DNA of 51,854 bases from Reyranella sp. Its GTDB lineage: Bacteria > Pseudomonadota > Alphaproteobacteria > Reyranellales > Reyranellaceae. The position numbers were made by a program, and so were the translations under genes. The notes under the pieces were generated by a model. That model ran no database searches, was not told the origin of the DNA, and worked only from the letters and a program-made list of their open reading frames with translations. Below, one piece after another: positions 33,059-41,556 of this stretch. The stretch spans positions 1 through 51,854 of the forward strand of contig NZ_JAUSBN010000082.1 in assembly GCF_030651995.1 (NCBI RefSeq), written 5' to 3'. How positions within the stretch are numbered: the first letter of the stretch is position 1; every line of letters starts with the position of its first letter.

Positions 33059-34058
33059 CGCGGGCCTGACCGCTGCGCTTCGATCCCCAGAGGTTCGACA
33101 TTTCGGGCAGGGATTTCGAGGCGTCCGCCCCCGACGGGAGTTGGGCCTCGTTATCCAGAATCCAGGCAACGACGTCGGCCGTCACGGCCGGTCCGGCCTT
33201 GTCGCGCATCAACAGGTGATAGCCGTTCTTGTAGAAGGCGAGCTTCGAATCCGGCCGCGGCGGCATGATTTCGATGGCCGCCTTGACCGGTTCCTGCGGC
33301 ACGATGCGATCGCCCAGCCCGTACATCATGAGATAGGGTTCCTGGACCCGGGCAGCGGAAGCACGTGCGTCGTCCATCAGGTCGACCAGCCCGTAGGCCA
33401 TGTCGAGGCGGGGCTGACGCAGCATCATCGGGTCGTTGCGCAGCTTGTCGATGGTCCTGGGATTGTCGGTCGGCTGGTAGTCGATCGAGGTCGGTCCGGC
33501 GGGCATCCAGGGGATGGTGTGGGCAAAGAACCACAGGCCTGCGGTGGCCACCGGTCCGAACGTGTCCCGCGAGCGGACGGCCGCGGCCGACAGGATCAGC
33601 CCGTCCGATTCGGTCCCGCGATCGGCCGCCACCAGCACCACCGCGCCGCCCATGCTCTCGCCGGCCAGGTAGAACGGCACGCCGGGATGTCGGGCCCGCA
33701 CCAGGGCCGCGACTGTCCTGGCATCCTCGACCAGCGTGTCCGTGCCCGGCCAGCGCCCGCGGGTCGGGCTGCCGCCGAAGCCGCGTTGGTCGTAGGCGTA
33801 GGTGGTGATGTCGGCGCCCGACCAGAGTCCTGCCGGCTCCTCCCAGGCCATGCGGTAGTCGCCGAAGCCATGCAGGGCCAGGATGACCGCCTTGGGGGCG
33901 CCGTTTGCCGCAGGCCAGATCGACAGCGGTAGCGAAGTTCCGTCTGCCGCGACATAACGGTCGTCGGTCAGCTGCGGCGTCTGCACCGCGCCGCCCGCCG
34001 GAACGACCGTCGGGGCGCAGGCGGAGAGCATGACCGCGGCCGCGGAGGCCGCTATCAT
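33039..34058 (-). CDS. Alpha/beta hydrolase lipoprotein (monoacylglycerol-lipase-like)
   Basis: Serine hydrolase of 339 residues (Hydrolase_4/lysophospholipase type). The nucleophile is in LAGESMGGAVVL, the oxyanion region in VILALHGFGDYRMAWEE, YDQRGFGGSPTRG is typical, and the Asp and His lie in MYGLGDRIVP and KNGYHLLMRD. The N-terminus (MIAASAAAVMLSACAPTV) is a lipobox, so the enzyme is a lipoprotein facing the periplasm. The start at 34058 gives a proper lipoprotein signal; upstream codons would bury it. The divergent zinc-finger gene starts 25 bases away. Confidence 0.86.
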   Translation of the reverse strand: MIAASAAAVMLSACAPTVVPAGGAVQTPQLTDDRYVAADGTSLPLSIWPAANGAPKAVILALHGFGDYRMAWEEPAGLWSGADITTYAYDQRGFGGSPTRGRWPGTDTLVEDARTVAALVRARHPGVPFYLAGESMGGAVVLVAADRGTESDGLILSAAAVRSRDTFGPVATAGLWFFAHTIPWMPAGPTSIDYQPTDNPRTIDKLRNDPMMLRQPRLDMAYGLVDLMDDARASAARVQEPYLMMYGLGDRIVPQEPVKAAIEIMPPRPDSKLAFYKNGYHLLMRDKAGPAVTADVVAWILDNEAQLPSGADASKSLPEMSNLWGSKRSGQARARSRSE

Positions 34059-34083
34059 GCGCCGGCGTAACAGGAGTGGGATT

Positions 34084-34266
34084 GTGACGGAGCCGTTTGA
34101 AGTCATCACTGTCGATACTGACCGCGTCGCCTGCGATGGCGGGGGCGGCGCGTTGGGCCATCCCAAAGTGTACCTCAACCTGGGCCCGGAAGGACACGTC
34201 GAGTGTCCCTACTGCAGCAGGCTCTACAAGCTGCGCGAAGGCGCACATCCCGCCCACGCTCACTGA
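34084..34266 (+). CDS. Zinc-finger domain protein (zf-CHCC, NDUFS6-like)
   Basis: A 60-residue protein with the CHCC zinc site: VACDGGGGALGHPKVYLNL followed by VECPYCSRLY, giving C-H-C-C ligands. This is the domain of the complex I accessory subunit NDUFS6, found as a short protein in alphaproteobacteria. The start is GTG at 34084 with AGGAGTGGG upstream. Its promoter must overlap the divergent hydrolase start. The MaoC-like gene follows 11 bases later. Confidence 0.88.
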   Translation: MTEPFEVITVDTDRVACDGGGGALGHPKVYLNLGPEGHVECPYCSRLYKLREGAHPAHAH

Positions 34267-34277
34267 AGGAACGACCC

Positions 34278-34736
34278 ATGAAACAGCTCGGTGAAGGCTG
34301 GAACTGGCGCGACCTCAAGGTCGGCGAGAAGTTCGTCACCTATGGCCGAACCATATTCGAGTCCGATCTCCTGAACTTCGTGACCCTTTGCGGCTTTTCC
34401 GAGGAGTTGTTCACCAACAGGGAATACATCAGGGAGCACGCGCCCATGCGCGGCGGGCATCCCGTGCCGGGCGCCCTGGTCTACTCCATGGCCGAAGGGC
34501 TGGTGATCCCGACGACCTTGCAGGGAACCGGCCTTGCCTTCCTGTCGATGGGCTTCGACATCAAGGGGCCGACCTACGTGAACGACACGCTCCACGTCGA
34601 GATCGAGATCACCGAGATCAAGCCGACCTCCAAGGACCCGATGCGCGCCCTGGTGAGGACCACCAACCTGGTCAAGAACCAGAAGGGCGAGACGGTGCTG
34701 GTCTACACGCCGCTGCGCATGCTGCAGGGAAGCTGA
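34278..34736 (+). CDS. MaoC-like dehydratase (hotdog fold)
   Basis: A 152-residue hotdog-fold protein, probably acting on enoyl-CoA thioesters. The opening LKVGEKFVTYGRTIFESDLL and the GGHPVPGALVYSMAEGL segment match the MaoC/R-hydratase family; the Asp/His catalytic pair of true hydratases is only partly visible (FSEELFTN replaces the usual DxNPxH). So it may be a non-hydratase relative. Starts 11 bases after the zinc-finger gene and 6 bases before the PhyH gene. Confidence 0.8.
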   Translation: MKQLGEGWNWRDLKVGEKFVTYGRTIFESDLLNFVTLCGFSEELFTNREYIREHAPMRGGHPVPGALVYSMAEGLVIPTTLQGTGLAFLSMGFDIKGPTYVNDTLHVEIEITEIKPTSKDPMRALVRTTNLVKNQKGETVLVYTPLRMLQGS

Positions 34737-34742
34737 CCTCCG

Positions 34743-35552
34743 ATGCCGATGCCGACCGACGCCGAGATCGCCCGCTACCGCGAGGATGGCGCCGTCTGCC
34801 TGCGCGGCGCCATTCCCCTGGAATGGATCGAGCGGATGCGCGCAGCCGTGGACGACGACATGGCGAGTCCCGGGCCGATGGTGCGGATCAACACGCCGCA
34901 GGGCGCGCCCGGCCTGTTCTTCGTCGACTTCCAGCTGTGGCAGCGCCATCCGGCGGCCCGCGCCTTCGTCTATGAGTCGCCGGCGCGCGAAATCGTGGCG
35001 AGGCTCATGGGCTCAAGGGAGGTGGTCTATTATCACGACCATCTCCTGGTGAAGGAGCCGGGTACGCAGGAGCGCACGCCCTGGCATCACGACCAGCCCT
35101 ACTATCCGATCGACGGCGAGCAGGTGATCTCGCTGTGGACCCCGCTCGATCCGGTCGATCGCGAGACCTGCGTCGAATACGTGAAGGGTTCGCACCGCTG
35201 GGGACGCTGGTTCCAGCCCAAGTTCTTCAAGCAGGGCGGTGTCGACCTGCAGGTCCAGGACAGCCGCTTCGAGCCGCTGCCCGATCTCGATGCCGAGCGC
35301 AGCGAACACGAGTTTCTCGCCTGGGACATGGAGCCGGGCGACGTCATTGCCTTTCATGCGCTCACGCTCCACGGCGCCTCGGGCAACCGCTCGACCGCCC
35401 GTCGCCGTCGGGCTTATGCGACGCGCTGGTGCGGCGACGATGCCCGCTACGGCGCCCGCGCCGGACAGATCTCGCCGCCGATCGAGGGGCACGGGCTGAA
35501 GCCGGGCGACCGGCTCGAATGCGAGACCTTTCCCAAGGTCTGGCCGGCGTAA
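34743..35552 (+). CDS. Phytanoyl-CoA dioxygenase (PhyH) family protein
   Basis: Fe(II)/2-oxoglutarate-dependent oxygenase of 269 residues. The metal-binding HxD lies in TPWHHDQPYYPIDG and the distal His in IAFHALTLHGASGN; an Arg a short way on (RRRRAYATRW) would bind 2-oxoglutarate. YREDGAVCLRGAIP at the start is typical. It hydroxylates an unknown substrate, perhaps an acyl-CoA or small metabolite. The neighbouring MaoC-like gene suggests a CoA thioester. It converges with the SpoIIAA-like gene, whose stop is 1 base away. Confidence 0.9.
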   Translation: MPMPTDAEIARYREDGAVCLRGAIPLEWIERMRAAVDDDMASPGPMVRINTPQGAPGLFFVDFQLWQRHPAARAFVYESPAREIVARLMGSREVVYYHDHLLVKEPGTQERTPWHHDQPYYPIDGEQVISLWTPLDPVDRETCVEYVKGSHRWGRWFQPKFFKQGGVDLQVQDSRFEPLPDLDAERSEHEFLAWDMEPGDVIAFHALTLHGASGNRSTARRRRAYATRWCGDDARYGARAGQISPPIEGHGLKPGDRLECETFPKVWPA

Positions 35553-35553
35553 A

Positions 35554-35931
35554 TCAGGAGCCTGAGTCGAACCCGTCCAGCCATTCGCGGGCAAGGTGCA
35601 GTTCGCGGAAGATCTTCACGGGACGGTCGCCTTCGGCCAGCACCTCGAACAGTCTGGCCTGCTGGTAGGCGCGTTCGGTGACCGCCACGATGGCAAGCGG
35701 GCCGAGCTTGCTCATCTTCTGATAGGCGCGGATGCGAGCGCCGAGCACCATCATGTCGGCGTCGCTCAGCATCATGCGGGCAGCCGTCGTGTCGAAGATC
35801 TTCCGGTAGGGCAGGGCGTCGGCGACGGTCACGCCGTCGAGATACTCTTCGACATCCGCGAGTCGCAGCTCGTCGCGCGCGACAGCAATCACCAGTTGGT
35901 GCGGCTTGGAGATTGTCCACTGGACCGGCAT
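35554..35931 (-). CDS. SpoIIAA-like (STAS-fold) hypothetical protein, paralog
   Basis: A 125-residue soluble protein related to the one at 680-1141. It shares the MPVQWTI start, RLADVEEYLDGV helix, YRKIFDTT, LGARIRAYQ, LGPLAIVAVTERAYQQARL and VKIFRELHLAREWL in the same order. It has no membrane or signal segment. Function unknown; family members may act as small regulatory or scaffolding modules. It is convergent with the PhyH gene and downstream of the quinone oxidoreductase, with a 49-base gap. Confidence 0.7.
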   Translation of the reverse strand: MPVQWTISKPHQLVIAVARDELRLADVEEYLDGVTVADALPYRKIFDTTAARMMLSDADMMVLGARIRAYQKMSKLGPLAIVAVTERAYQQARLFEVLAEGDRPVKIFRELHLAREWLDGFDSGS

Positions 35932-35980
35932 GCCAACGGACTATGCCGGAACGACTGCAGGACCGACAAGCGCCTACGCG

Positions 35981-37003
35981 TTACGGAACCAGGACAGCCT
36001 TGCCGACGACGGTGCGTTCCTCGATCAGGCGAAAAGCCTTCACCCAATCTGCAAGATCGTAGGTTGCCGCCACGGTCGCCTTGAGCTTGCCCTCGGTGAA
36101 CCAGTGCGTGAGTTCCTTTTGCGCATCCGCCACGAGCGCACGGCGCCGGGCGAGGGCCTCTGCCTCCTTGGGCGACGGCACGCCCTTGCCGCCCCAGCCA
36201 TTCCAGTAGCCGTAGTAGAAGCCGATCACCGTCACGTTCTTGACCAGCAGGATGTTGGCCGGGATCTGCGGGACGGTGCCGCTGGCGAAGCCCATCGGGA
36301 TGAGGCGGCCCTCGGGCGCCACGCAGCGCAGCGACGCATCGAAGGCCGATCCACCGACCGGATCGTAGATGACATCGGCGCCGCGGCCGCCGGTAACTTC
36401 CAGTACCTTGGTGCGCAAATCCTCCGCGCGATAGTCGATCAGATGATCGGCGCCGGCTTCGCGCGCGGCCTTCAGCTTGTCGGCGCCGCCGGCGCTGGCG
36501 ATCACGATCGCGCCCATGGCCTTGCCGACCTCGATGGCGGTGAGGCCCGAGCCGCCGCCCGCGCCGTGCACCAGCAGCACTTCTCCGGGCTGCAGGTTGG
36601 CCTTCCACTTCAGGGCGCCATAGGCCGTGGGGTAGAGCGTCGGGAAATTGGTCGCCTCGGCATAGGGCATGATCTCGGGGATCTGCACGAGGTTTGCGGC
36701 CGCCGCCGTCGCGTACTCGGCGAAGGCACCCTGGCTGACGCCCGTCGCGATGCGGTCACCCACGGAAACGTTGGTCACGCCGTCGCCCAGCGCCACGACA
36801 TGGCCGGCCAGTTCGTTGCCGGGCACATAGGGCATGGGCGGCTTGTTCTGGTGCTTGCCCTGCACGCCCAGCATCGCGGCGAAACTCACCCCCGCGGCCC
36901 GGACCTTGACCAGCACCTCGCCGGCCTTCGGCACGGGCTGCGGAATGTCCTCGACCTTCAGACTGTCGATCGGACCATAGGCATGACAAACCAGCGCCCG
37001 CAT
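35981..37003 (-). CDS. NADPH:quinone oxidoreductase family (MDR superfamily)
   Basis: Zinc-independent medium-chain reductase of 340 residues. MRALVCHAYGPIDSLKVED, VRAAGVSFAAMLGVQGKHQ and PGNELAGHVVALGDGV form the catalytic domain; LLVHGAGGGSGLTAIEVGKA is the NADPH-binding Rossmann motif. The zinc ligands of alcohol dehydrogenases are missing, as expected for QOR-type enzymes. It reduces quinones or enals. It is the last gene of the puuD-led unit, 17 bases after the enoyl-CoA hydratase. Confidence 0.9.
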   Translation of the reverse strand: MRALVCHAYGPIDSLKVEDIPQPVPKAGEVLVKVRAAGVSFAAMLGVQGKHQNKPPMPYVPGNELAGHVVALGDGVTNVSVGDRIATGVSQGAFAEYATAAAANLVQIPEIMPYAEATNFPTLYPTAYGALKWKANLQPGEVLLVHGAGGGSGLTAIEVGKAMGAIVIASAGGADKLKAAREAGADHLIDYRAEDLRTKVLEVTGGRGADVIYDPVGGSAFDASLRCVAPEGRLIPMGFASGTVPQIPANILLVKNVTVIGFYYGYWNGWGGKGVPSPKEAEALARRRALVADAQKELTHWFTEGKLKATVAATYDLADWVKAFRLIEERTVVGKAVLVP

Positions 37004-37020
37004 ATTCTCTACCTCTCGAA

Positions 37021-37788
37021 CTATTTCTTGAATTGGCCGTGCCGGCCTTCGCCCTGGGCGAAGCGCGCCGCGCCGCTCTGCGATTCCCGTCGCCGTGCCT
37101 CGAGCGACAGTTCCATCTCGCGACGGATCGCTGACGCCTCGTCGCGGTCGAAGCTCTCATAGGCCGACTGGCGGTCCGACGTCATGGCGATCGGCGGGAA
37201 GCCCGCGATCTGGCGGGCCAGCGCCTCGGCCTCCGCGCGCGTCGTGCCGCGCGCCACCTTGCGCGTGGCCAGGCCGATCACGATCGCCTCGTCGGCACCG
37301 ACGGCGCGGCCGGTCAGCAGCATGTCCATGGCGCGGCCCTGGCCCACGATGCGGGGCAGGCGGACGGTCGTGCCGTCGCTCATCGGCACGCCCCAGCGGC
37401 GCGAGAAGACGCCGAAGGTCGCCGTCTCGTCGACGATGCGGATGTCGCAGAAAAGCGCGACGCCCAGGCCGCCGGCGCAGGCATGGCCCTCGATGGCGCC
37501 GATCACCGGCTTCGACAGGGGCGCCCGCAGCGGGCCCTGGTCGCTGCCGGCCCAGGGAAAATAGTCCGTTCCCGATCCCAGCTCCTTGAGATCGGCGCCG
37601 GCGCAGAAGGCGCCGCCCGCGCCGGTCAGCACGGCGACGCGGGCTTCGGCATCGGCATCGAAGGCGCGCAAGGCATCGGCCAGCCCGTGCGCCGCCTCGT
37701 TGTCCAGCGCGTTCCTGGCCTGCGGCCGGTTGATGATGATGGTGGTCACCGGCCCCTGGGCCTCGACCAGAATTTTCGGCGTGCTCAT
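37021..37788 (-). CDS. Enoyl-CoA hydratase/isomerase family protein
   Basis: Crotonase-fold protein of 255 residues. VAVLTGAGGAFCAGADLKEL and IGAIEGHACAGGLGVALFCD carry the oxyanion-hole residues. FSRRWGVPMSDGTTVRLPRI occupies the catalytic region, with Gly/Asp in place of the hydratase Glu pair, so the reaction may not be simple hydration. Ends with a Gln-Gly-rich EGRHGQFKK tail. It sits 9 bases after the candidate immunity gene, with no terminator between. Confidence 0.88.
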   Translation of the reverse strand: MSTPKILVEAQGPVTTIIINRPQARNALDNEAAHGLADALRAFDADAEARVAVLTGAGGAFCAGADLKELGSGTDYFPWAGSDQGPLRAPLSKPVIGAIEGHACAGGLGVALFCDIRIVDETATFGVFSRRWGVPMSDGTTVRLPRIVGQGRAMDMLLTGRAVGADEAIVIGLATRKVARGTTRAEAEALARQIAGFPPIAMTSDRQSAYESFDRDEASAIRREMELSLEARRRESQSGAARFAQGEGRHGQFKK

Positions 37789-37797
37789 GCCATTGTC

Positions 37798-38178
37798 TTA
37801 GCGAACCGTGGCGAGCTCGTCTTCAAGCTGGGCGTTGGAGCGGGTCGGTGTGCGGAAGTACCACCAGTTCTCCTGGGGGGTCCATTTTTCCTTGCGCGCG
37901 GTGCCGTGTCCCCAGACGCAGCGCTTGAAGTCGCGCGTCGCGGCCATGAAGGCCCGGTCCGCCTCGTCGAGCTTCAGCGCGTGGTCGCCCATCTCGTCGC
38001 GGCCGAACATCGGCAGCGCCTCGAGGATCAGCTCGCGCACGTCGACATCGTTCAGCCAGTTGTCGAGGTCGAACGTGTAGACCTGCCGTTCCAGATCTCT
38101 GGCAAAGGCAGCCCACTGGTCGATCAGCTCCTGCAGTTCCGCGACGTCGGGCGGGCCGGGTGGCGGTGGCGGCTTCAA
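37798..38178 (-). CDS. Acidic hypothetical protein, candidate immunity protein
   Basis: A 126-residue soluble protein of no recognised family. After a Pro-rich start (MKPPPPPGPPD), it has helices (VAELQELIDQWAAFARDLER, then DVDVRELILEALPMFG) and a Trp-rich end (EKWTPQENWWYFRTPTR). It is clearly acidic (about nine excess negative charges by count), whereas the product of the gene just upstream is basic. The start is TTG at 38178, overlapping that gene's stop as TTGA, with GGGGGAA just before it. A short acidic protein coupled directly behind a nuclease-toxin-like protein is the usual form of an immunity gene. This role is inferred from arrangement, not similarity. Confidence 0.55.
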   Translation of the reverse strand: MKPPPPPGPPDVAELQELIDQWAAFARDLERQVYTFDLDNWLNDVDVRELILEALPMFGRDEMGDHALKLDEADRAFMAATRDFKRCVWGHGTARKEKWTPQENWWYFRTPTRSNAQLEDELATVR

Positions 38179-38636
38179 TCGTTCCCCCGTTGGGATTGCC
38201 GACGGTAATAACGCTCGCCGTCGTTGGGTTTGAAGAAGGTGCGTATGATGCCGTTGGAATTGAACGCGATGAAGGCGCCAGTGTCACGGTCGAAACGGGT
38301 GACGACGCCATCCCGCCGCACTGTCTCGAGGACAGGTCCGCCGACCTTCGCATCGCGCAGCAACTGCGCCTGGCGGAGATAGTCCTGCTTCGTGATGCGC
38401 CCGAATTCGCTGCCATGCTTCTGGTAATGATCGTCGAGGCGCCGCTGGTCGGCGAAGCCCACGCTCGCGCCCCAGCCCTGGCCCGCCTCGCGTGCCTCGG
38501 CGGAAATCGTGGCACCGCGCGCGACTTCGCGTTGTCCGCGTTCGGAGGTCTGGGTCCAGAAGAGGAAGATCGCGACCGCCGCCAGCGCCGCCGTCAGCAG
38601 ACGGCGCCACGACAAGCCGCGGGAGCGGACGTTCAT
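38175..38636 (-). CDS. Membrane-anchored protein with a BECR-like nuclease toxin domain
   Basis: A 153-residue basic protein. Residues 10-28 form an N-terminal membrane anchor or signal (RRLLTAALAAVAIFLFWTQ). A short linker leads to a C-terminal domain of about 95 residues. It contains LDDHYQKHGSEFGRITKQDY (H70, H74, E77) and ends with VVTRFDRDTGAFIAFNSNG and IIRTFFKPNDGERYY. This His-x3-His-Gly-x-Glu-Phe-Gly pattern and a TxFFKP end recall the barnase/EndoU/colicin E5-D/RelE-like domains at the tips of polymorphic toxins. There is no long delivery region. It starts 4 bases after puuD and overlaps the next gene by 4 bases. The nuclease role is a prediction from motif memory. Confidence 0.6.
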   Translation of the reverse strand: MNVRSRGLSWRRLLTAALAAVAIFLFWTQTSERGQREVARGATISAEAREAGQGWGASVGFADQRRLDDHYQKHGSEFGRITKQDYLRQAQLLRDAKVGGPVLETVRRDGVVTRFDRDTGAFIAFNSNGIIRTFFKPNDGERYYRRQSQRGND

Positions 38637-38640
38637 GAGC

Positions 38641-39828
38641 CTATTGTGCGCCGCCTTTGAACCAGCGCGCAATCATGCGGCGCTCGGCATCGGTGATGTT
38701 CGTCATGTTGCCGGGTGGCATGACGCGCGAGGCGGCGGCCTGCTGGTTGATGGCCGCGGCCATGGCGTGAATTTGTGCGGGAGTCTCGAGCAGGAGTCCC
38801 TTGGGCGGCGCCAGGAAGCCTTCCTGGGTGGGCTTTGCGGCATGGCAGGACGTGCAGCGCGCCTGGATGATGGGCTGGACCTCGGCGAAGGCCACCGGTC
38901 CGCCGCCGTCGGCGCTCGGCCTCGGGAGGGCGAGCAGGGCCGTGAAGGCGATGAAGACGAAGCCCGCCGCAAGGACCAGCGGGTTGGCGTTGCCCTTGTG
39001 GCGCTGGACGAACCAGACGCGGATCAGGGCGCCGGCGATCGAGATCGTCAGCAGCAGCACCCAGTTCCACTCGTGGCCGTAGAGGCCGGCATAATGGTTG
39101 CTGATCATCGTGAACAGCACCGGCAGTGTGAAATAGGTGTTGTGGACCGAGCGCTGGCGGCCACGCAGCCCGTGGATCGGGTCGGGGATGCGGCCCTCCT
39201 CCTTGGCCTTCACCAGCTCGCGCTGGCCCGGGATGATCACGAAGTAGACGTTCAGCACCATGATGGTGCCGAGCATCGCGCCGAAATGGATGTAGGCGCC
39301 GCGGCCGGAGAAGATGTGGCAGAGCGCCCAGGCGGCGGCGACGCAGTAGAGGAAGATGAGGCCGCCCAGCACGACGTCGTCCTGGCCCAGGGTCGAGCGG
39401 CAGAGAAAGTCGTAGACCAGCCATCCCAGCACGAGGAACCCGAGCCCGATGGCGATCGCCTGCGCCTGCGTCAGCGGCATTACCGCCGGGTCGATCAGCG
39501 CGACCTCGGCGCCGTAGTAATAGACGAGGCAGAGCAGGAAGAAGCCGGTGACGAGGGTCGTATAGGCTTCCCACTTGAACCAGTGCAGTTCGGGCGGCAG
39601 CCGCTCCGGCGCGACCTTGAACTTCTTGGCCGTGTAGAAGCCGCCGCCATGGACTGCCCAGACCTCGCCGCCGATTCCCCTGGCCTCGTCGGCCGGGTCG
39701 AGCGGCTTGTGCAGGTGGTTGTCCAGCCAGATGAAATAGAAAGAGGCGCCGATCCAGGCGATGCCCACGATCATGTGAGCCCAGCGCAGCAGCAGATTCA
39801 GCCAGTCTACGACGAAAGCGGCGTCCAT
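38641..39828 (-). CDS. puuD: Urate hydroxylase PuuD (membrane domain plus cytochrome c)
   Basis: A 395-residue membrane enzyme that hydroxylates urate and passes electrons to a fused cytochrome c. Residues 1-300 form about eight transmembrane segments (WLNLLLRWAHMIVGIAWIGA, then SFYFIWLDNHL) with the conserved EVWAVHGGGFY segment. The C-terminal part carries a heme c site CTSCH near residue 327 and MPPGNMTNITDAERRMIARW with the distal Met. The start at 39828 (MDAAFVVDW) is preferred to the longer frame. No other purine-degradation gene is in the window. It leads a five-gene leftward unit. Confidence 0.92.
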   Translation of the reverse strand: MDAAFVVDWLNLLLRWAHMIVGIAWIGASFYFIWLDNHLHKPLDPADEARGIGGEVWAVHGGGFYTAKKFKVAPERLPPELHWFKWEAYTTLVTGFFLLCLVYYYGAEVALIDPAVMPLTQAQAIAIGLGFLVLGWLVYDFLCRSTLGQDDVVLGGLIFLYCVAAAWALCHIFSGRGAYIHFGAMLGTIMVLNVYFVIIPGQRELVKAKEEGRIPDPIHGLRGRQRSVHNTYFTLPVLFTMISNHYAGLYGHEWNWVLLLTISIAGALIRVWFVQRHKGNANPLVLAAGFVFIAFTALLALPRPSADGGGPVAFAEVQPIIQARCTSCHAAKPTQEGFLAPPKGLLLETPAQIHAMAAAINQQAAASRVMPPGNMTNITDAERRMIARWFKGGAQ

Positions 39829-39916
39829 GAACCCTCGTAGCGCCTTGCCGGGTACCGCCTCAAGGCGGTAAATCGCCCTTTCGACTGAAACCGAAAGAAT
39901 TTCGAGGGGAACGACG

Positions 39917-41536
39917 ATGGCGGCTTTGGACCTTCCTGCAGGTGTGACGATCGACGGCGCCCTCAAGCCCGGTTTCGAAAAGGTGCTCACGAAAGAGGCA
40001 GTCGCCTTCGTCGCCGACCTGCAGCGCAAGTTCAACGCCCGCCGCGAGGAACTCCTGGCCCTGCGCGTCGAGCGTCAGAAGCGCCTCGACGCCGGCGAGA
40101 AGCCGGACTTCCTGCCCGAGACAGCCAAGATCCGGGAGAGCGACTGGACGGTCGCGCCGCTGCCCAAGGACATCCTCGACCGCCGGGTCGAGATCACCGG
40201 GCCGGTCGACCGCAAGATGATCATCAACGCGCTGAACTGCGGCGCCAACGTCTTCATGGCCGACTTCGAAGACGCCTCGACCCCGACCTGGGCCAACATG
40301 ATCGAGGGCCAGTACAATCTGGCCGACGCGGTGCGCCGCCAGATCGACTATGTCGATCCGGTCAGCGGCAAGGCCTACAAGCTGAACGACACGATCGCGA
40401 CTCTGTTCGTGCGCCCCCGCGGCTGGCATCTGCTGGAGAAGCACATGACCGTGGACGGCAAGCCGATGTCGGGCTCGCTGTTCGATTTCGGCCTGTACTT
40501 CTTCCACAACGCCAAGGAAGCGCTGTCGCGCGGCACCGGGCCGTATTTCTACCTGCCGAAGCTCGAGAGCCATCTCGAGGCGCGGCTGTGGAACGACGTG
40601 TTTGTCGCAGCACAGGACGCACTCGGCGTGCCGCAGAAGTCGATCAAGGCCACTGTGCTGATCGAGACGATCGTCGCCACCTTCGAGATGGACGAGATCC
40701 TGTGGGAGCTGAAGGACCATTCCGCCGGCCTCAACTGCGGCCGCTGGGATTACATCTTCTCCTTCATCAAGAAGTTCCGCGAGCAGGAGTGGGCGGTGCT
40801 GCCCGATCGCGGCACGGTCGGCATGACCTCGCACTTCCTGCGCTCCTACAGCCAGCTCGTGATCAAGACCTGCCATCGCCGCGAAGTGCATGCGATGGGC
40901 GGCATGGCGGCGCAGATTCCGATCAAGAACGATCCGAAGGCCAACGAGGAGGCGATGGGCCGCGTCCACGCCGACAAGAAGCGCGAGGCCGGTGACGGCC
41001 ATGACGGCACCTGGGTCGCCCATCCCGGCCTGGTGCCGATCGCCAAGGCCGAGTTCGATGCGGTCATGAAGGAAGCCAACCAGATCGCGCGCAAGCGCCA
41101 GGACGTGCACGTCACCGCGGCCGACCTGATCCAGATCCCCACCGGGCCGAAGACCGAGGCGGGCCTGCGCCAGAACGTGGCCGTGGGCATCGGCTATGTC
41201 GAGGCTTGGCTGCGCGGCATCGGCTGCGTGCCGCTGTTCAACCTGATGGAAGACGCCGCCACCGCCGAGATCAGCCGCGCGCAGGTCTGGCAGTGGGTAC
41301 GCCACAACCAGAAGCTCGACGACGGGCGCGCCATCACCAAGGAACTCGTGCGCCAGATCGTGCGCGAGGAGAACGACAAGGTGAAGGCGCAGATCGGCGA
41401 GGAGGCCTATGCCAAGGGCCGCTACGAGGATGCGGCCCAGCTGATGATCGACCTCGTCGAGCAGCCGCAGTTCTACGAGTTCCTGACCCTGCCGGCCTAC
41501 GATCGCATCATTGCCGACGAGAAAGCGGCGGTCTGA
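39917..41536 (+). CDS. aceB: Malate synthase A
   Basis: Condenses glyoxylate with acetyl-CoA to malate in the glyoxylate cycle. It is 539 residues, the length of A-type enzymes. ADFEDASTPTWANMIEGQYN, the FVRPRGWHL motif, LIETIVATFEMDEIL, GRWDYIFSFIKKF and GMTSHFLRSYSQLVIKTCHR are the conserved active-site blocks. GAGGGGA precedes ATG 39917. The gene stands alone on its promoter, 88 bases from the divergent puuD. No isocitrate lyase gene is in the window. Confidence 0.95.
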   Translation: MAALDLPAGVTIDGALKPGFEKVLTKEAVAFVADLQRKFNARREELLALRVERQKRLDAGEKPDFLPETAKIRESDWTVAPLPKDILDRRVEITGPVDRKMIINALNCGANVFMADFEDASTPTWANMIEGQYNLADAVRRQIDYVDPVSGKAYKLNDTIATLFVRPRGWHLLEKHMTVDGKPMSGSLFDFGLYFFHNAKEALSRGTGPYFYLPKLESHLEARLWNDVFVAAQDALGVPQKSIKATVLIETIVATFEMDEILWELKDHSAGLNCGRWDYIFSFIKKFREQEWAVLPDRGTVGMTSHFLRSYSQLVIKTCHRREVHAMGGMAAQIPIKNDPKANEEAMGRVHADKKREAGDGHDGTWVAHPGLVPIAKAEFDAVMKEANQIARKRQDVHVTAADLIQIPTGPKTEAGLRQNVAVGIGYVEAWLRGIGCVPLFNLMEDAATAEISRAQVWQWVRHNQKLDDGRAITKELVRQIVREENDKVKAQIGEEAYAKGRYEDAAQLMIDLVEQPQFYEFLTLPAYDRIIADEKAAV

Positions 41537-41556
41537 GAGGGCTGATCAAGCACTTA

